Below the pieces are notes generated by a model. It made no database searches. It was given only the letters and a program-made list of their open reading frames with translations, and was not told the DNA's origin. A stretch of 31,103 nucleotides of DNA from Planctomycetota bacterium (lineage in GTDB: Bacteria > Planctomycetota > Planctomycetia > Pirellulales > Pirellulaceae), in the NCBI GenBank assembly GCA_026692885.1, contig JAPLNJ010000693.1, positions 1 to 31,103 of the forward strand, given 5' to 3'. Within the stretch, counting starts at the first letter, position 1, and every line of letters starts with the position of its first letter. Position numbers and translations under genes: made by a program. Positions 7,856 to 18,000 of the stretch are shown in pieces.

Positions 7856-9108
7856 AAGTCGTGCACATGACGTCGGTGCATCGCTGGAACGACATGCGGA
7901 TCCAGGCGAAGATGTGCCGCTCGCTGGCCCGAGCCGGTCATGAAGTCCACTTGGTGGTCCCCCGCGAGGATGGACCGCCCGTGGAGCAGCTTGACGGCGT
8001 CTGGCTGCATGCAGTGCCCTGTCCCCGTGGCCGCTGCCAACGCCTGACGCAAACGGTGCTCCGAGTCTGGCGACGCGCCCAAGCCATTCCCGCCGACGTC
8101 TACCATTTTCACGATCCCGAACTCATTCCCGCCGGACTCGGCCTGAAACTCCTGGGACGTCGCGTGGTGTACGACATGCACGAAGATCTGCCCAAAGACA
8201 TCCTGGACAAGGATTGGATCCCCCGTTGGTTGCGCGGGTCCGTCGCGTGGAACTCGGCGGCGGTTGAACGTCTGGCGAGTCGATGCCTGGACGGGATGGT
8301 TGCTGCGACGCCCAGTATTGGACAACGATTTCCTGCCGGACATACCGTGGTCGTGCAGAATTTCCCGATTCTCGATGAGCTGTCCGGCGGTGTGTCCGTG
8401 CCATTCGCCCAACGTCCTCCGTGGGTAGCCTATGTGGGTGGGATCACGAGGATTCGGGGGCTGGGCGAAGTCGTGTCGGCGATGGGGCAGCTGCCGTCCA
8501 GCCTCGCGCCCCAGCTGGTCTTGGCCGGGGAGATTTCGCCGGAGAAGTTTGAGACGGAGTTGCGGCAGAGGGACACCGCGAATCGCGTGAGTTTTCGCGG
8601 TTGGCAGGGCCGCCGCGACGTGGCCGAACTCCTGGCCCAAGCGTGCGCAGGCGTAGTCACCTACCTGCCGGTGGCGAACCACCTGGAGGCGCAACCTAAC
8701 AAATTGTTCGAGTACATGTCGGCCGGACTGCCCGTGATCGCTTCGGATTTTCCGCTGTGGCGGCAGATCGTCACAACGGCCGAGTGCGGCCTGTTGGTCG
8801 ATCCGGAAGATCCATCGGCCATTGCGGAGGCGATTTGCTGGCTGCTTGAACACCGTGATCAGGCCCAAGAACTGGGACGCCGCGGTCAACAGGCGGTGTG
8901 CCAGCAATACCACTGGGAGCCGGAGGCCCAGGCCTTGATGAACTTCTACGAGCGCGTTGTTCGCGGCCAGGCGAAGGAGGCTGAACCCGCTCCAAGCATG
9001 CCAGCGGTGGACACTGCGTGGCGGGCCGCCTCAAGCCAGGTACGGAGTATCTCGCCCATGCTAGGACGCGTGAGCACAGGGATGGAAAAATGTGTGGGAT
9101 CGCGCTGA
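7852..9108 (+). CDS. GT4-family glycosyltransferase
   Basis: This 418-aa GT-B fold enzyme starts MKVVHMTSVHRWNDMRI and contains YHFHDPELIPAG and VVYDMHEDLPKDI in the acceptor domain. The donor domain has VAYVGGITRIRGL and the nucleotide-sugar-binding segment EAQPNKLFEYMSAGLPVIAS, with the family's acidic and glycine residues in place. It should add a sugar to the lipid-linked intermediate on the cytoplasmic side. A GAGGG ribosome-binding site at 7841-7845 precedes the ATG. The longer open frame upstream of 7852 lies inside the polymerase gene and is not supported. Its 3' end overlaps the asparagine-synthase-like gene by 19 nt. Sugar specificity cannot be read from the sequence. Confidence 0.9.
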   Translation: MKVVHMTSVHRWNDMRIQAKMCRSLARAGHEVHLVVPREDGPPVEQLDGVWLHAVPCPRGRCQRLTQTVLRVWRRAQAIPADVYHFHDPELIPAGLGLKLLGRRVVYDMHEDLPKDILDKDWIPRWLRGSVAWNSAAVERLASRCLDGMVAATPSIGQRFPAGHTVVVQNFPILDELSGGVSVPFAQRPPWVAYVGGITRIRGLGEVVSAMGQLPSSLAPQLVLAGEISPEKFETELRQRDTANRVSFRGWQGRRDVAELLAQACAGVVTYLPVANHLEAQPNKLFEYMSAGLPVIASDFPLWRQIVTTAECGLLVDPEDPSAIAEAICWLLEHRDQAQELGRRGQQAVCQQYHWEPEAQALMNFYERVVRGQAKEAEPAPSMPAVDTAWRAASSQVRSISPMLGRVSTGMEKCVGSR

Positions 9109-11054
9109 TTCTGAAACCTTGGGACCTGCGGTGTCGGGCGGAAGTGCTCGATCGCATGTGCGACGACGTCGCGCATCGGGGCCCTGACGACCGCGGAACG
9201 GCGTTTTTTTCGCGCGCCGGCCGACGGCGGGAAGCCGCCTGCGGCTCCGACAGCGATTGGGAGGTCGGTTTGGCGCACCGCCGACTGTCGATTCTGGACC
9301 TAAGTGCGGCGGGGCATCAGCCGATGGGCTACCGCGAGCAATTCTGGATCACCTACAACGGCGAAGTCTACAACTTCCTGGAATTGCGCGCCGAGTTGGA
9401 GCAGCGGGGGCACGTGTTCCATTCGCGCTGCGACACGGAAGTGGTGCTCGCCGCGTATGCGGAGTGGGGGACCGATTGTTTCGCCCGATTCGGCGGCATG
9501 TGGGCCATGGCGATCGTGGATTTTCGCAGCCGTGAGTTGGTCCTATGCCGGGATCGGCTGGGCATCAAGCCGATCTATTTCCGGGAGCAGGGGGGGCTGC
9601 TGGCGGCGGCCTCCGAAACCAAGCAGTTTCAACACCTGCCGGGCTTCGCCGCGCGCCTGGACCAGACGGCAGCAACGGAGTTCTTACTGACCGGCTATGA
9701 AGACAGCAGCCGGAGCTTCCTGGACGGTGTGCATCCGGTGCCCGCCGGGCATTTCGTCCGTCTGTCGCTGAATTCCCTGCGCGTGGAAACGCCCGTCGCC
9801 TATTGGCATCCGGAGCGCGTGACCGTGGCGGTGCGAGATTCGCGGGAGGCCGGCGAACGGTTTGCCGCCAAACTGCGTGACTCGGTCCGGCTGCATCTGC
9901 GGAGCGACGTGCCCGTAGGTTGCGCGCTGAGCGGCGGCTTGGATTCGAGCGCCATCGCCGTCCTGGTCAACCGGGAACTGCAGGCATCCGGCAAGGCCCT
10001 CAACACGTTTACCTCGACGTTTCCGGGAAGCCAAATCGACGAACGAGAATACGCGGACTCCGTCGTCCGGAGCATTCGGGGGCAACCCCACTACGTTACG
10101 CCGTCGCCGGAAGGCTTCTTGGATGACCTGGACCGCTTTGTCTGGATTCACGATGAGCCTGTCGGGGGCCTTTCCATTTACGCCTCCTACTGCATCGCCC
10201 GTCTCACCCGGCAAGCGGGCGTCCCCGTGGTCCTGAACGGCCAAGGCGGCGACGAAGTTCTGTCGGGCTACTGGCAGTCCTACTTTATGCATCTCCGGCA
10301 TCTGGCGCAGCATCTTCGTCTCGGCTTGCTGACCGCGCAGTTCCTGGGTGCGGGTTGCCCGCAAGGAAACGCCGAACTGCTCCGGCAGGTTCCTTGGATG
10401 CTGCAGCGGTATCGGCGGCGGCGGCAGCCGAACTCCCTGGTGCGTCTGCGTTCTCTGCCAGCGGGCCGGCATCGCGGCATCCTGGATCAGGTTCTGGCCC
10501 AGGACGAACGCAGCTACCGCGTCCATGAAATCCGCCAACTGCACTTGCCTCGGCTGCTGAAATGGGACGACCGGAATTCGATGGCTTTTTCGGTAGAAGG
10601 GCGATACCCGTTCTTGGACCATGAACTGGTCGAGTTGTGCCTGTCCTTCGACAGCAAGACGCTGTACCAGGCAGGTTGGACCAAGATGCCGCTGCGCCGG
10701 GGACTGCACGGCGTGCTGCCAGACGAGATCATTCGGCGAAAGACGAAACTGGGTTTCGAGACGCCGCAGGATGAGTGGCTGCGCGGACCCTTGCGCCCCT
10801 GCTTTCAGCGTTGGCTCAGCCAGGATCGGCCCCTGTGGCAGATCGCCAGTCGCCCCGATGTTGGACGGCTCGCCACGCGGGTGTGGAATGCCAAAACCGC
10901 GCAACAGGAATTAGGACAAATGCTGTTTCGACTGTTCATGTTGGATCGTTGGCTGACCACCTTCGACGTCGCCGTCGAGCCGGAGGCTGCCTGGGAACTT
11001 CCTTCCATTCCTTCCGCCATCACGCCGCCCTGCCATGAACATTCTGTTGTGTAA
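9090..11054 (+). CDS. asnB: Asparagine synthase-like glutamine amidotransferase
   Basis: This 654-aa class II amidotransferase hydrolyses glutamine in its N-terminal domain and uses ATP to activate a carboxylate in its C-terminal domain. The start MCGIALIL exposes Cys2 as nucleophile. ITYNGEVYNF, CDTEVVLAAY and CRDRLGIKPIYF mark the glutaminase domain. The PP-loop SGGLDSS is at residues 281-287, and LNGQGGDEVLSGYW follows. The ATG at 9090 is fixed by the need for Cys2 and lies inside the preceding gene. In surface polysaccharide clusters such enzymes often amidate a sugar acid or make an amide substituent, so free asparagine synthesis need not be the role. The gene symbol denotes the family. 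The stop lies 20 nt inside the next gene. Confidence 0.94.
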   Translation: MCGIALILKPWDLRCRAEVLDRMCDDVAHRGPDDRGTAFFSRAGRRREAACGSDSDWEVGLAHRRLSILDLSAAGHQPMGYREQFWITYNGEVYNFLELRAELEQRGHVFHSRCDTEVVLAAYAEWGTDCFARFGGMWAMAIVDFRSRELVLCRDRLGIKPIYFREQGGLLAAASETKQFQHLPGFAARLDQTAATEFLLTGYEDSSRSFLDGVHPVPAGHFVRLSLNSLRVETPVAYWHPERVTVAVRDSREAGERFAAKLRDSVRLHLRSDVPVGCALSGGLDSSAIAVLVNRELQASGKALNTFTSTFPGSQIDEREYADSVVRSIRGQPHYVTPSPEGFLDDLDRFVWIHDEPVGGLSIYASYCIARLTRQAGVPVVLNGQGGDEVLSGYWQSYFMHLRHLAQHLRLGLLTAQFLGAGCPQGNAELLRQVPWMLQRYRRRRQPNSLVRLRSLPAGRHRGILDQVLAQDERSYRVHEIRQLHLPRLLKWDDRNSMAFSVEGRYPFLDHELVELCLSFDSKTLYQAGWTKMPLRRGLHGVLPDEIIRRKTKLGFETPQDEWLRGPLRPCFQRWLSQDRPLWQIASRPDVGRLATRVWNAKTAQQELGQMLFRLFMLDRWLTTFDVAVEPEAAWELPSIPSAITPPCHEHSVV

Positions 11055-12261
11055 TCACTATGCGGGTTCCCACCGGCACGGCATGGAATACCGGCCCTAC
11101 TACTTGGCGCGGGAGTGGGTTCGACTCGGCCACCACGTCACCATCGTGGCCGCTTCCCGTTCGCATGTCCGCCAACAGAACCCCGATTGCCGCGCGGGTC
11201 TGACGGAGGAATGGATCGACGGTGTCCGATACGTCTGGCTGCCAACCCCGGCCTACGAGGGCAACGGCGCGCGGCGAGTGGTCAACATCTTCTCCTTTGT
11301 CGGCCAGCTCCTGCGTTTCCGATCTCGCGTCACGGGGGACTGGCGTCCAGACGCGGTGATTGCTTCGTCCACCTACCCCTTGGACATTGTGCCGACCTCT
11401 CGCATAGCGCGGCGGTATGATGCCAAACTGCTGTTCGAAGTCCACGACCTCTGGCCTTTGACGCCCATCGAATTGGGCCACATGTCTCGTTGGCATCCCT
11501 TCATCATGGCCCTCCAGTGGGCGGAAGATTTTGCTTACCGCCGGGCCGATTGCGTCGTTTCGATGCTCCCCAAGGCGGCTTCCTACATGCAGGACCGCGG
11601 CCTGCGGTCGAACAAGTTCGTCCACATCCCCAATGGGGTCGACGTTCAGGAGTGGAAGGCCCTGAATCAACCCCTGTCCGAAGAGCACCGGGACGCGATT
11701 CGCAGGCACCAGGAGAGGGGGCGATTCCTGATCGGTTATGCCGGAGCTCACGGGGTGGCCAACGCGCTGGAAGTGCTGGTCGATGCGGCGACTCACCTCC
11801 GAGATTCCCCGGCGGCGTTCCTCCTGGTGGGGCAAGGCCCAGAGAAGACCCATTTGCAGCAACGGGCTCGGGCAGCCGGGCTGCCGAACATCGAGTTCTT
11901 GCCGCCCATCCCCAAGCAGGCGGTGCCGGCCTTTCTGCGTGCCATGGACGCGTTGTATATCGGCCTGGTTCGCCAGCCGCTGTTTCGTTTCGGGGTCAGC
12001 CCCAACAAGCTGTTCGACTATATGATGGCGGGACGCCCCGTCATCCATGCGATCGATACGCCGGGCGATCTCGTGGCGGAGAGCGGCTGCGGGTTATCGT
12101 GTGCTGCCGAAGACCCCCTGGCAGTCGCGGCGACGGTCCGGGAGCTGATCGAACGACCCACCGCAGAGCTGGCCGCCATGGGCGAACGGGGACGGCAGTT
12201 TGTCCTTCGCCACCATGCCTACGAAGGCTTGGCGCGCCATTTCTTGGAGGTCATGACATGA
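11035..12261 (+). CDS. GT4 glycosyltransferase, WbuB-like
   Basis: This 408-aa GT-B enzyme begins MNILLCNHYAGSHRHGMEYR, a start typical of WbuB-type transferases in O-antigen and exopolysaccharide clusters. FEVHDLWPLTPIELG and VHIPNGVDVQEW belong to the acceptor side and linker. FGVSPNKLFDYMMAGRPVIH is the donor-binding segment. The start codon lies within the last 20 nt of the AsnB gene, and the stop overlaps the methyltransferase start (ATGA), so expression is likely to be coupled on both sides. WbuB-type enzymes often add amino sugars such as N-acetyl-fucosamine, which fits a cluster rich in amino-sugar enzymes, but specificity is not proven. Confidence 0.92.
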   Translation: MNILLCNHYAGSHRHGMEYRPYYLAREWVRLGHHVTIVAASRSHVRQQNPDCRAGLTEEWIDGVRYVWLPTPAYEGNGARRVVNIFSFVGQLLRFRSRVTGDWRPDAVIASSTYPLDIVPTSRIARRYDAKLLFEVHDLWPLTPIELGHMSRWHPFIMALQWAEDFAYRRADCVVSMLPKAASYMQDRGLRSNKFVHIPNGVDVQEWKALNQPLSEEHRDAIRRHQERGRFLIGYAGAHGVANALEVLVDAATHLRDSPAAFLLVGQGPEKTHLQQRARAAGLPNIEFLPPIPKQAVPAFLRAMDALYIGLVRQPLFRFGVSPNKLFDYMMAGRPVIHAIDTPGDLVAESGCGLSCAAEDPLAVAATVRELIERPTAELAAMGERGRQFVLRHHAYEGLARHFLEVMT

Positions 12262-13001
12262 AGGCGACGAAACTCCTGCCTGTCCGGCCTGAGGCCGCGG
12301 CGTCGCGAGGCGGACAAGAGGAAGCCCGTATCGTGGCAGCCTACGCCCGCCGCCGGACTTCCGCCGACGCCGCTCGGTACTCGTGTTTCGACCCCGCCAA
12401 CCTGGCGTCGATCCAGGATCGGGAACGGCGAACGCTCTGCCTGCTCGAACGACGCGGTTTCCGGCCCCTGCAGACCAAACGTATCTTAGAGGTGGGCTGT
12501 GGCGCCGGACACTGGATCCGCGCGTTCATCCAATGGGGCGCCGCACCGGAAAACTTGACCGGTGTGGACTTGTTGCCGGATCGTGTCGCCGAGGCGCAGC
12601 GACTCTGCCCGTCGGGCGTGCGTCTGGAATGCGGCAGTGCTGCGGAACTCGCATTCCCTGACGACGCGTTTGACATCGTCCTGCAATCCACCGTGTTCAC
12701 TTCCATTCTGGACGCCGACCTCAAGCAACGCGTCGCACAGGAAATGCTCCGCGTCGTGAAGCCTGAGGGAGCGATCCTGTGGTACGACTTTCGAGTCAAC
12801 AATCCCAGAAATCCGGACGTGCGAGGCGTCCGCATGTCCGAGATTCGGCGTTTGTTTTCCGGCTGCCAGATTCAACTCAAGGCGATTACCTTGGCTCCCC
12901 CGTTGGCGCGTCGGTTGGCGGTGTTCTCGCCGCTGGCCTGCGACCTCCTAGCCAGAATTCCTTGGGTTTGCACGCATTACGTGGGATTGATCCGCAAATA
13001 G
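12258..13001 (+). CDS. Class I SAM-dependent methyltransferase
   Basis: This 247-aa protein has a methyltransferase core. ILEVGCGAGHW (from about residue 76) is the SAM-binding glycine loop, TGVDLLPDRV supplies the acidic residue of motif II, and FPDDAFDIVLQSTV is the post-motif strand. A helical N-terminal cap and a C-terminal extension (IRRLFSGCQIQLKAITLAPPLARR) flank it. The ATG overlaps the previous stop. In this setting it probably O-methylates a sugar of the repeat unit or end-caps the chain. Small-molecule methylation elsewhere cannot be excluded. Confidence 0.88.
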   Translation: MKATKLLPVRPEAAASRGGQEEARIVAAYARRRTSADAARYSCFDPANLASIQDRERRTLCLLERRGFRPLQTKRILEVGCGAGHWIRAFIQWGAAPENLTGVDLLPDRVAEAQRLCPSGVRLECGSAAELAFPDDAFDIVLQSTVFTSILDADLKQRVAQEMLRVVKPEGAILWYDFRVNNPRNPDVRGVRMSEIRRLFSGCQIQLKAITLAPPLARRLAVFSPLACDLLARIPWVCTHYVGLIRK

Positions 13002-13019
13002 TTAGGAGTTCGGTCCTCC

Positions 13020-13631
13020 ATGAAACGGATGTTGGATGCTCTGGTGTCAGTCATCGGTTTGCTGCTCGTGTCGCCGGTTTTGGCAATTGTCGCGGGCCTG
13101 GTGAAGTTTACTTCGCCCGGACCGATCTTCTTTCGCCAACAGCGCATCGGACGGGGATTCCAGCCGTTCGGCATCTATAAGTTCCGCACGATGGTCGCCG
13201 ATGCGCCGGCCTGCGGCCGGGCGATTACCGTTGGCAACGATCCGCGCATCACGCGGGTCGGGCGGATTCTGCGGAAGACCAAGCTCGACGAGTTGCCCCA
13301 GCTGATCAACGTGCTCCTGGGGGACATGAGCCTGGTGGGTCCGCGGCCTGAGGTGGCGCATTACGTTGAGATGTTTCGCGAGGACTACGCAGACATCCTC
13401 CAAGTCCGGCCCGGCATCACGGACTTGGCTTCGCTGCAGTACCGAGACGAGGCGGCAATCTTGGCACGGGCGGAGAACCCCGAGGAGGAGTACGTGCGGA
13501 GGATTCTGCCGGAGAAGATTCGCTTGGCCAAGCAATACGTCCGGTCGCATTCGCCGGCGACGGACCTGCGTTTGATTGGACAGACCGTGCTAAAGTTACT
13601 GGGAGATCGCTTCCGGCTGCAACCCCAGTAG
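13020..13631 (+). CDS. Initiating phosphoglycosyl transferase, PglC/WcaJ C-terminal type
   Basis: This 203-aa enzyme transfers a sugar phosphate from a nucleotide sugar to undecaprenyl phosphate and starts assembly of the glycan. One N-terminal hydrophobic segment ([20 protein letters not shown]) is the expected re-entrant membrane helix. The soluble core shows [36 protein letters not shown] with PRPE following, and [11 protein letters not shown]. The length matches the minimal monotopic class and lacks the extra helices of full WbaP/WcaJ proteins. This is the first committed step of the pathway although the gene sits near the end of the cluster. It lies 18 nt after the methyltransferase stop with TTAGGAG at 13001-13007 upstream. 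Confidence 0.93.
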   Translation: MKRMLDALVSVIGLLLVSPVLAIVAGLVKFTSPGPIFFRQQRIGRGFQPFGIYKFRTMVADAPACGRAITVGNDPRITRVGRILRKTKLDELPQLINVLLGDMSLVGPRPEVAHYVEMFREDYADILQVRPGITDLASLQYRDEAAILARAENPEEEYVRRILPEKIRLAKQYVRSHSPATDLRLIGQTVLKLLGDRFRLQPQ

Positions 13632-13742
13632 TTCGGCTCTCCTGAGCCGGGCAAGAACGTCCGGCTCGGCTGCCCCTAGCGCCGAGTTACGATTTGTGTG
13701 CGTGAACGCTACGAACTGAGTATCAGACTCGCCCGAAAGAAG

Positions 13743-15023
13743 ATGACCATGCAAGACCCCAACCCCGCCACGCCGACCGATGTCCCGTTCTTTCGCGTGT
13801 CGCTAGTGGAGGCGGAAATTGACGAAGTGGTGGCCTGCTTGCGCTCCGGTTGGTTGACCACCGGCCAGCGGACGCGGCAGTTCGAGCAGGCGCTGGCCGA
13901 ATTCGTCGGCGCGAAACACGCCGTGGCGTTGAACTCGTGCACGGCGGCGTTGCATCTGGCCGTCGAGGCATTGAATCTCCGCCCAGGCCAGGCAGTCCTG
14001 GTGCCCACGATGACCTTCGCGGCCACCGCCGAGGTGGTTCGCTATCAAGGCGCCGTGCCGCTGCTGGTCGATTGCGACCCGGTGACGCTGAACATCGATC
14101 TGGAAGACGCCCACCGGAAGATCCGCGATCTGCGCTGCGGCCGCACGCCGCTGGACCCCACCTTGCAGGTCGTGGGGATCATGCCCGTCCACGTCGCCGG
14201 CGTCATGGTCGACATGACGGCGGTGCGGGAATTCGCCGAGGAGCAGGGGCTGTGGGTCGTCGAGGACGCGGCCCACGCTTTGCCGGCGGCCTACCGGGAA
14301 GACGCCGACCGGCCTTGGCGCCGGTGCGGCGAGAACACCGCGGCCGTAACCTGTTTCTCGTTTTACGCGAACAAGACGATCACCACGGGCGAGGGCGGCA
14401 TGGCGGTGACCGACAACCCGGAGTTGGCCCAACGGATCCGCCAGATGTCGCTTCATGGACTCTCTCAGGATGCCTGGAAACGCTACAACGGCGGCGCTTG
14501 GGACTACCGGATTGTGGCTCCGGGCTACAAGTACAACCTGACCGATATCGCGGCGTCGATCGGCATCCATCAGCTGCGCCGCGCGGAGGAACTGCGCTGC
14601 CAGCGGGAGACGCTGGCACTGCGGTATCTCGATGCGTTTTCCGATCTGGAGGAATTGGAGCTGCCGCCCGTGCCGGAGGACCGGCTGCACTCGTGGCACC
14701 TGTTCCCCCTCCGCCTCCGCCTGGAACGCTTGATCGTCGATCGCAATGCCTTCATCGAGAGCCTCCGGGCCCGGCACGTTGGCTGCTCGGTGCACTGGCG
14801 GCCGCTGCACTTGCACCCCTACTATCAGGAGACGTTCGGCTGGCAACCCACCGACCTGCCTACCGCCAGCGACGTTTGGGAGCGTCTGGTGAGCTTGCCG
14901 CTGTTCCCCGACATGTGCGAGGATGAGTTGCGGCGTGTGATTGGTGCCGTGCGCGAACTGTGCCTTGATCTGGCAAGGCACTCCGCCCCAGGCGTACGCG
15001 TCCCGGCACGGAAGGCAGCCTAG
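13743..15023 (+). CDS. DegT/DnrJ/EryC1-family sugar aminotransferase
   Basis: This PLP-dependent enzyme puts an amino group on a nucleotide keto-sugar. VALNSCTAALHLAVEAL and PTMTFAATAEVV are the cofactor phosphate and substrate segments, VVEDAAHALPA holds the aspartate that contacts the pyridine ring, and FSFYANKTITTGEGGM carries the Schiff-base lysine (Lys211 with this start). The protein is 426 aa, somewhat longer than the 370-400 usual. The start is one of two close ATGs (13743 or 13749) behind a GAAAGAAG tract; the longer frame back to 13698 is unlikely. It fits amino-sugar production for the same glycan that the N-acyltransferase and amidotransferase would modify. Confidence 0.92.
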   Translation: MTMQDPNPATPTDVPFFRVSLVEAEIDEVVACLRSGWLTTGQRTRQFEQALAEFVGAKHAVALNSCTAALHLAVEALNLRPGQAVLVPTMTFAATAEVVRYQGAVPLLVDCDPVTLNIDLEDAHRKIRDLRCGRTPLDPTLQVVGIMPVHVAGVMVDMTAVREFAEEQGLWVVEDAAHALPAAYREDADRPWRRCGENTAAVTCFSFYANKTITTGEGGMAVTDNPELAQRIRQMSLHGLSQDAWKRYNGGAWDYRIVAPGYKYNLTDIAASIGIHQLRRAEELRCQRETLALRYLDAFSDLEELELPPVPEDRLHSWHLFPLRLRLERLIVDRNAFIESLRARHVGCSVHWRPLHLHPYYQETFGWQPTDLPTASDVWERLVSLPLFPDMCEDELRRVIGAVRELCLDLARHSAPGVRVPARKAA

Positions 15024-15029
15024 CTAGCT

Positions 15030-18000
15030 ATGGTTTCACGTCGTTATCGGCGGCTGTTCCTCGAACCGTTAGAGGCCCGGGAACTCCTGACCGTAACTGG
15101 GCTACTGCTAACCGTGGACCAGTGCTGTTATGTGGCTCCTGGAGCGACGATTCACTTCACGGCTCAAGCCGACGGGGGAAGCGGGTCGTACGAATATCGG
15201 TTTTGGCGGAGATCTGAAACTGGCCCCTGGGAGGATGTACAAGCGTACTCAACCGATTCGACGTGGCCATGGAAGACGGACTCGGCGAAACCCGGCAAGT
15301 ACTACGTCCAGGTGGATGCGCGCGAGTCGGGCACGCAGGTCGAGCGCGAGTTTGCCAAGGATGTGTCCCAACAGATCGCTCCACGCACGCCCGCCTCCGC
15401 CGTGCAACTGCAAACCAACCAGCCCTTCCGTGTCACGCCGGGAACAACTATCGAATTGTCGGCCCAGGGACAAGGCGGTTCCGATCTGTACGAGTACCGC
15501 TTTTGGCTGAGGTCCGGCCAGGGGGTCTGGCAGCTGGCCCGTGGCTACGGAACCAACTCCCTTTGGAGTTGGGACACAGCCCAGGTTCCCGAAGACCTTT
15601 ACTACGTCCAGGTCGACGTCCGCACGGCCGGCACGTCGGTGGAACGTGATGCCACGACGACGCTGTCCCAGGCCGTGACGAGCGTGCCGCCTGCCTCCGG
15701 TGTCGTGCTGCAGTCCGACCAGCCGGCGCGCATCGGACCCAGTACGCCGGTCCAATTCACAGCCCAAGGGGAGGGCGGAAACGGCCGCTACGAATATCGC
15801 TACTGGCAGCGCCCCGCCGATGGTGTCTGGAGCCTGGTCCGAGACTACGCGCCCGACCCTACCTGGACCTGGTACACGGATGGTGCGGCGGACGGCGAGC
15901 ACTTTACCCAGGTGGACGTGAGATCTGCGGGGGCGGTCGTCGAGCGGGACGCCACCACCGATGTGACGCTGGTGGTGAGTCGCGCCGCAGCGGCGACGGG
16001 AGTGGTACTGACCACCAACGCCGTGCAACCGATCCGGCCTGGCACGACGATCGCCTTTGAGGCGCGGGGACAGGGTGGGGAGGGAACCTACGAGTACCGG
16101 TTCCGGATACGTGCGGAGACAGAGGCGTGGCGTGTGGTCCGCGAGTATGCCAGTGATCCCGCGTGGCAGTGGAACACCGCCGCCGCAACCGCTGCCAAGT
16201 ACTATGTCGGCGTGGAGGTGCGCACTGCCGGTTCGCAGGTCAGCCGAGATGCGGTGACCGACTTGTCCCTGGCGGTGCTGGCGCCGAGTAGCGGCGTGCG
16301 TTTGACTTCCCCGCCGTCCGGACGTGTCGCGCCGGGGAGCATGTTGGAGTTCCGAGCCGCAGGTCAAGGCGGAACGGGAGCCTACGAGTACCGCTACTGG
16401 TTTCGTGCTCGTGCCGGCGTATGGACGATCGTCCGCGACTACTCCAGTCAGCCGACCTGGCAGTGGTACACGGACGGCGTGACGTCGGACGTCTACTACG
16501 TCGGCGTCGAAGTGCGTACCGCCGGCTCGTCCAGCACGCGCGACGGCGTGACGGATGTGACCCTCATCGTCTCACCCCTGGCACCGGCCACCGGGATTGA
16601 GTTGAGCGCAGACCGGACCGGGCGCATCCCGCCGGGCAGCACGGTCACCTTCACGGCTCAAGGCCAGGGAGGAACGGAAGCGTACGAATACCGCTTCTGG
16701 TTACGATCGCGGAGCGGCGATTCGAGCATCGTTCGAGAGTATTCCACCGACGCCACGTGGCGTTGGGACACCTCCGCCGCCTCCGTCGACATCGACTACG
16801 TGGGGGTCGAGGTCCGCGTCCTTGGTTCACCGGCCGATCGCGAGGCCGTCTGCGATCTGGCGGTCTTGGTGCGGAAAGACGAAACGCAACTGTGGTCCCG
16901 GCTCGTGCGGCCGTACTTGGCTGACGATCTCTGGACGAATCGCGACGCCTACGACGCAACGAACTATCTCATGCTGCCGTTGCAGGCGGCCTTTGCGGGT
17001 GGCCCCGAGGCGTGGCCAGCGGACTTTGCCGCCCACTTTCGCCGTTTCGTCGATTCCGGTGGCGCCGCGACGTTGACGGGGGATCTCAACCGCACGCAGT
17101 ACTTCTATCTCGCGAGTCGCTTCGTGTCGTTGGCCCAGTCAGCGGGCCTCGGCAAGCTGATCCCGCCGGGACTCGTCACGCTGCTGCTGGACGAAATCCA
17201 GCGTCTCTGGCAGACGGAGCCCATCAGCCTTAATCTCGCGGGTATCGTCCGTGAGTTCTCGGGCGGTTTGCGGGAACTGGTCGAGTGGAAGTTGAGTCCG
17301 GCGAGCCAAGCCTACGGCCAAGTGCGGGTGATTGATGACGTGGAACTGTTCGTGATGGCGATCGCCGCGGATCTGCGCGCCTATGAACGCAACTCCGGCA
17401 CGCTGCTGCCGGGGACCGAGATGATCGCCGAGATCCTAGAAACCACCACCCGCGTCTTTCAGCAGGAGGTCGTGTACCAAGCCGATGGCGGGTGGTTGTT
17501 CCAGCCCGGCATCTTCGCGCAGCACAGCGATTATCTGTTTGCGGGATACGACCACATCGGGCCGCACCTTTGTCCGGCACCCGTAGCGGGCATCGCCCTG
17601 GATTCCTCGCATTCCCACCGGATGCCTGTGCTGCTCACCAGCTTTGCCGACGCCTATCTGGAGGATTCCTCCCAGCGTCGCTATTTCAACGACCTCAAAC
17701 GCGGCCTAGAGATCCAGTTCATCCAGCACGTCCTCGTGCCGCCTGGACTGGAATTCTCCGGATATCGGACCACGAACTACATGGACGGACGGAACGGCGT
17801 ATACCGCTACGAGTATGCGACCGCCGGAGCGGGGCGCGGATACGGACCGTACGAGACCTCTGGAACCCTGACTTTGGGATGGTGGAGCTTTCTTGGCAGC
17901 GAACGCATCCGTGAGGTCTATGGGGATTTGGCCGCCCAGTATCCGCTTCCGTCCGACGTTATTGCGATCTACGTGGGACCCAACACGACGCGTGAGCGAC

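Noticed and set aside
7639..8913. 424-aa minus-strand open frame
   Set aside because: It is antisense to the polymerase and GT4 genes, with histidine/arginine/glutamine-rich composition typical of a shadow frame.
13803..14981. 392-aa minus-strand open frame
   Set aside because: It is antisense to the DegT aminotransferase, which has its full set of catalytic motifs.
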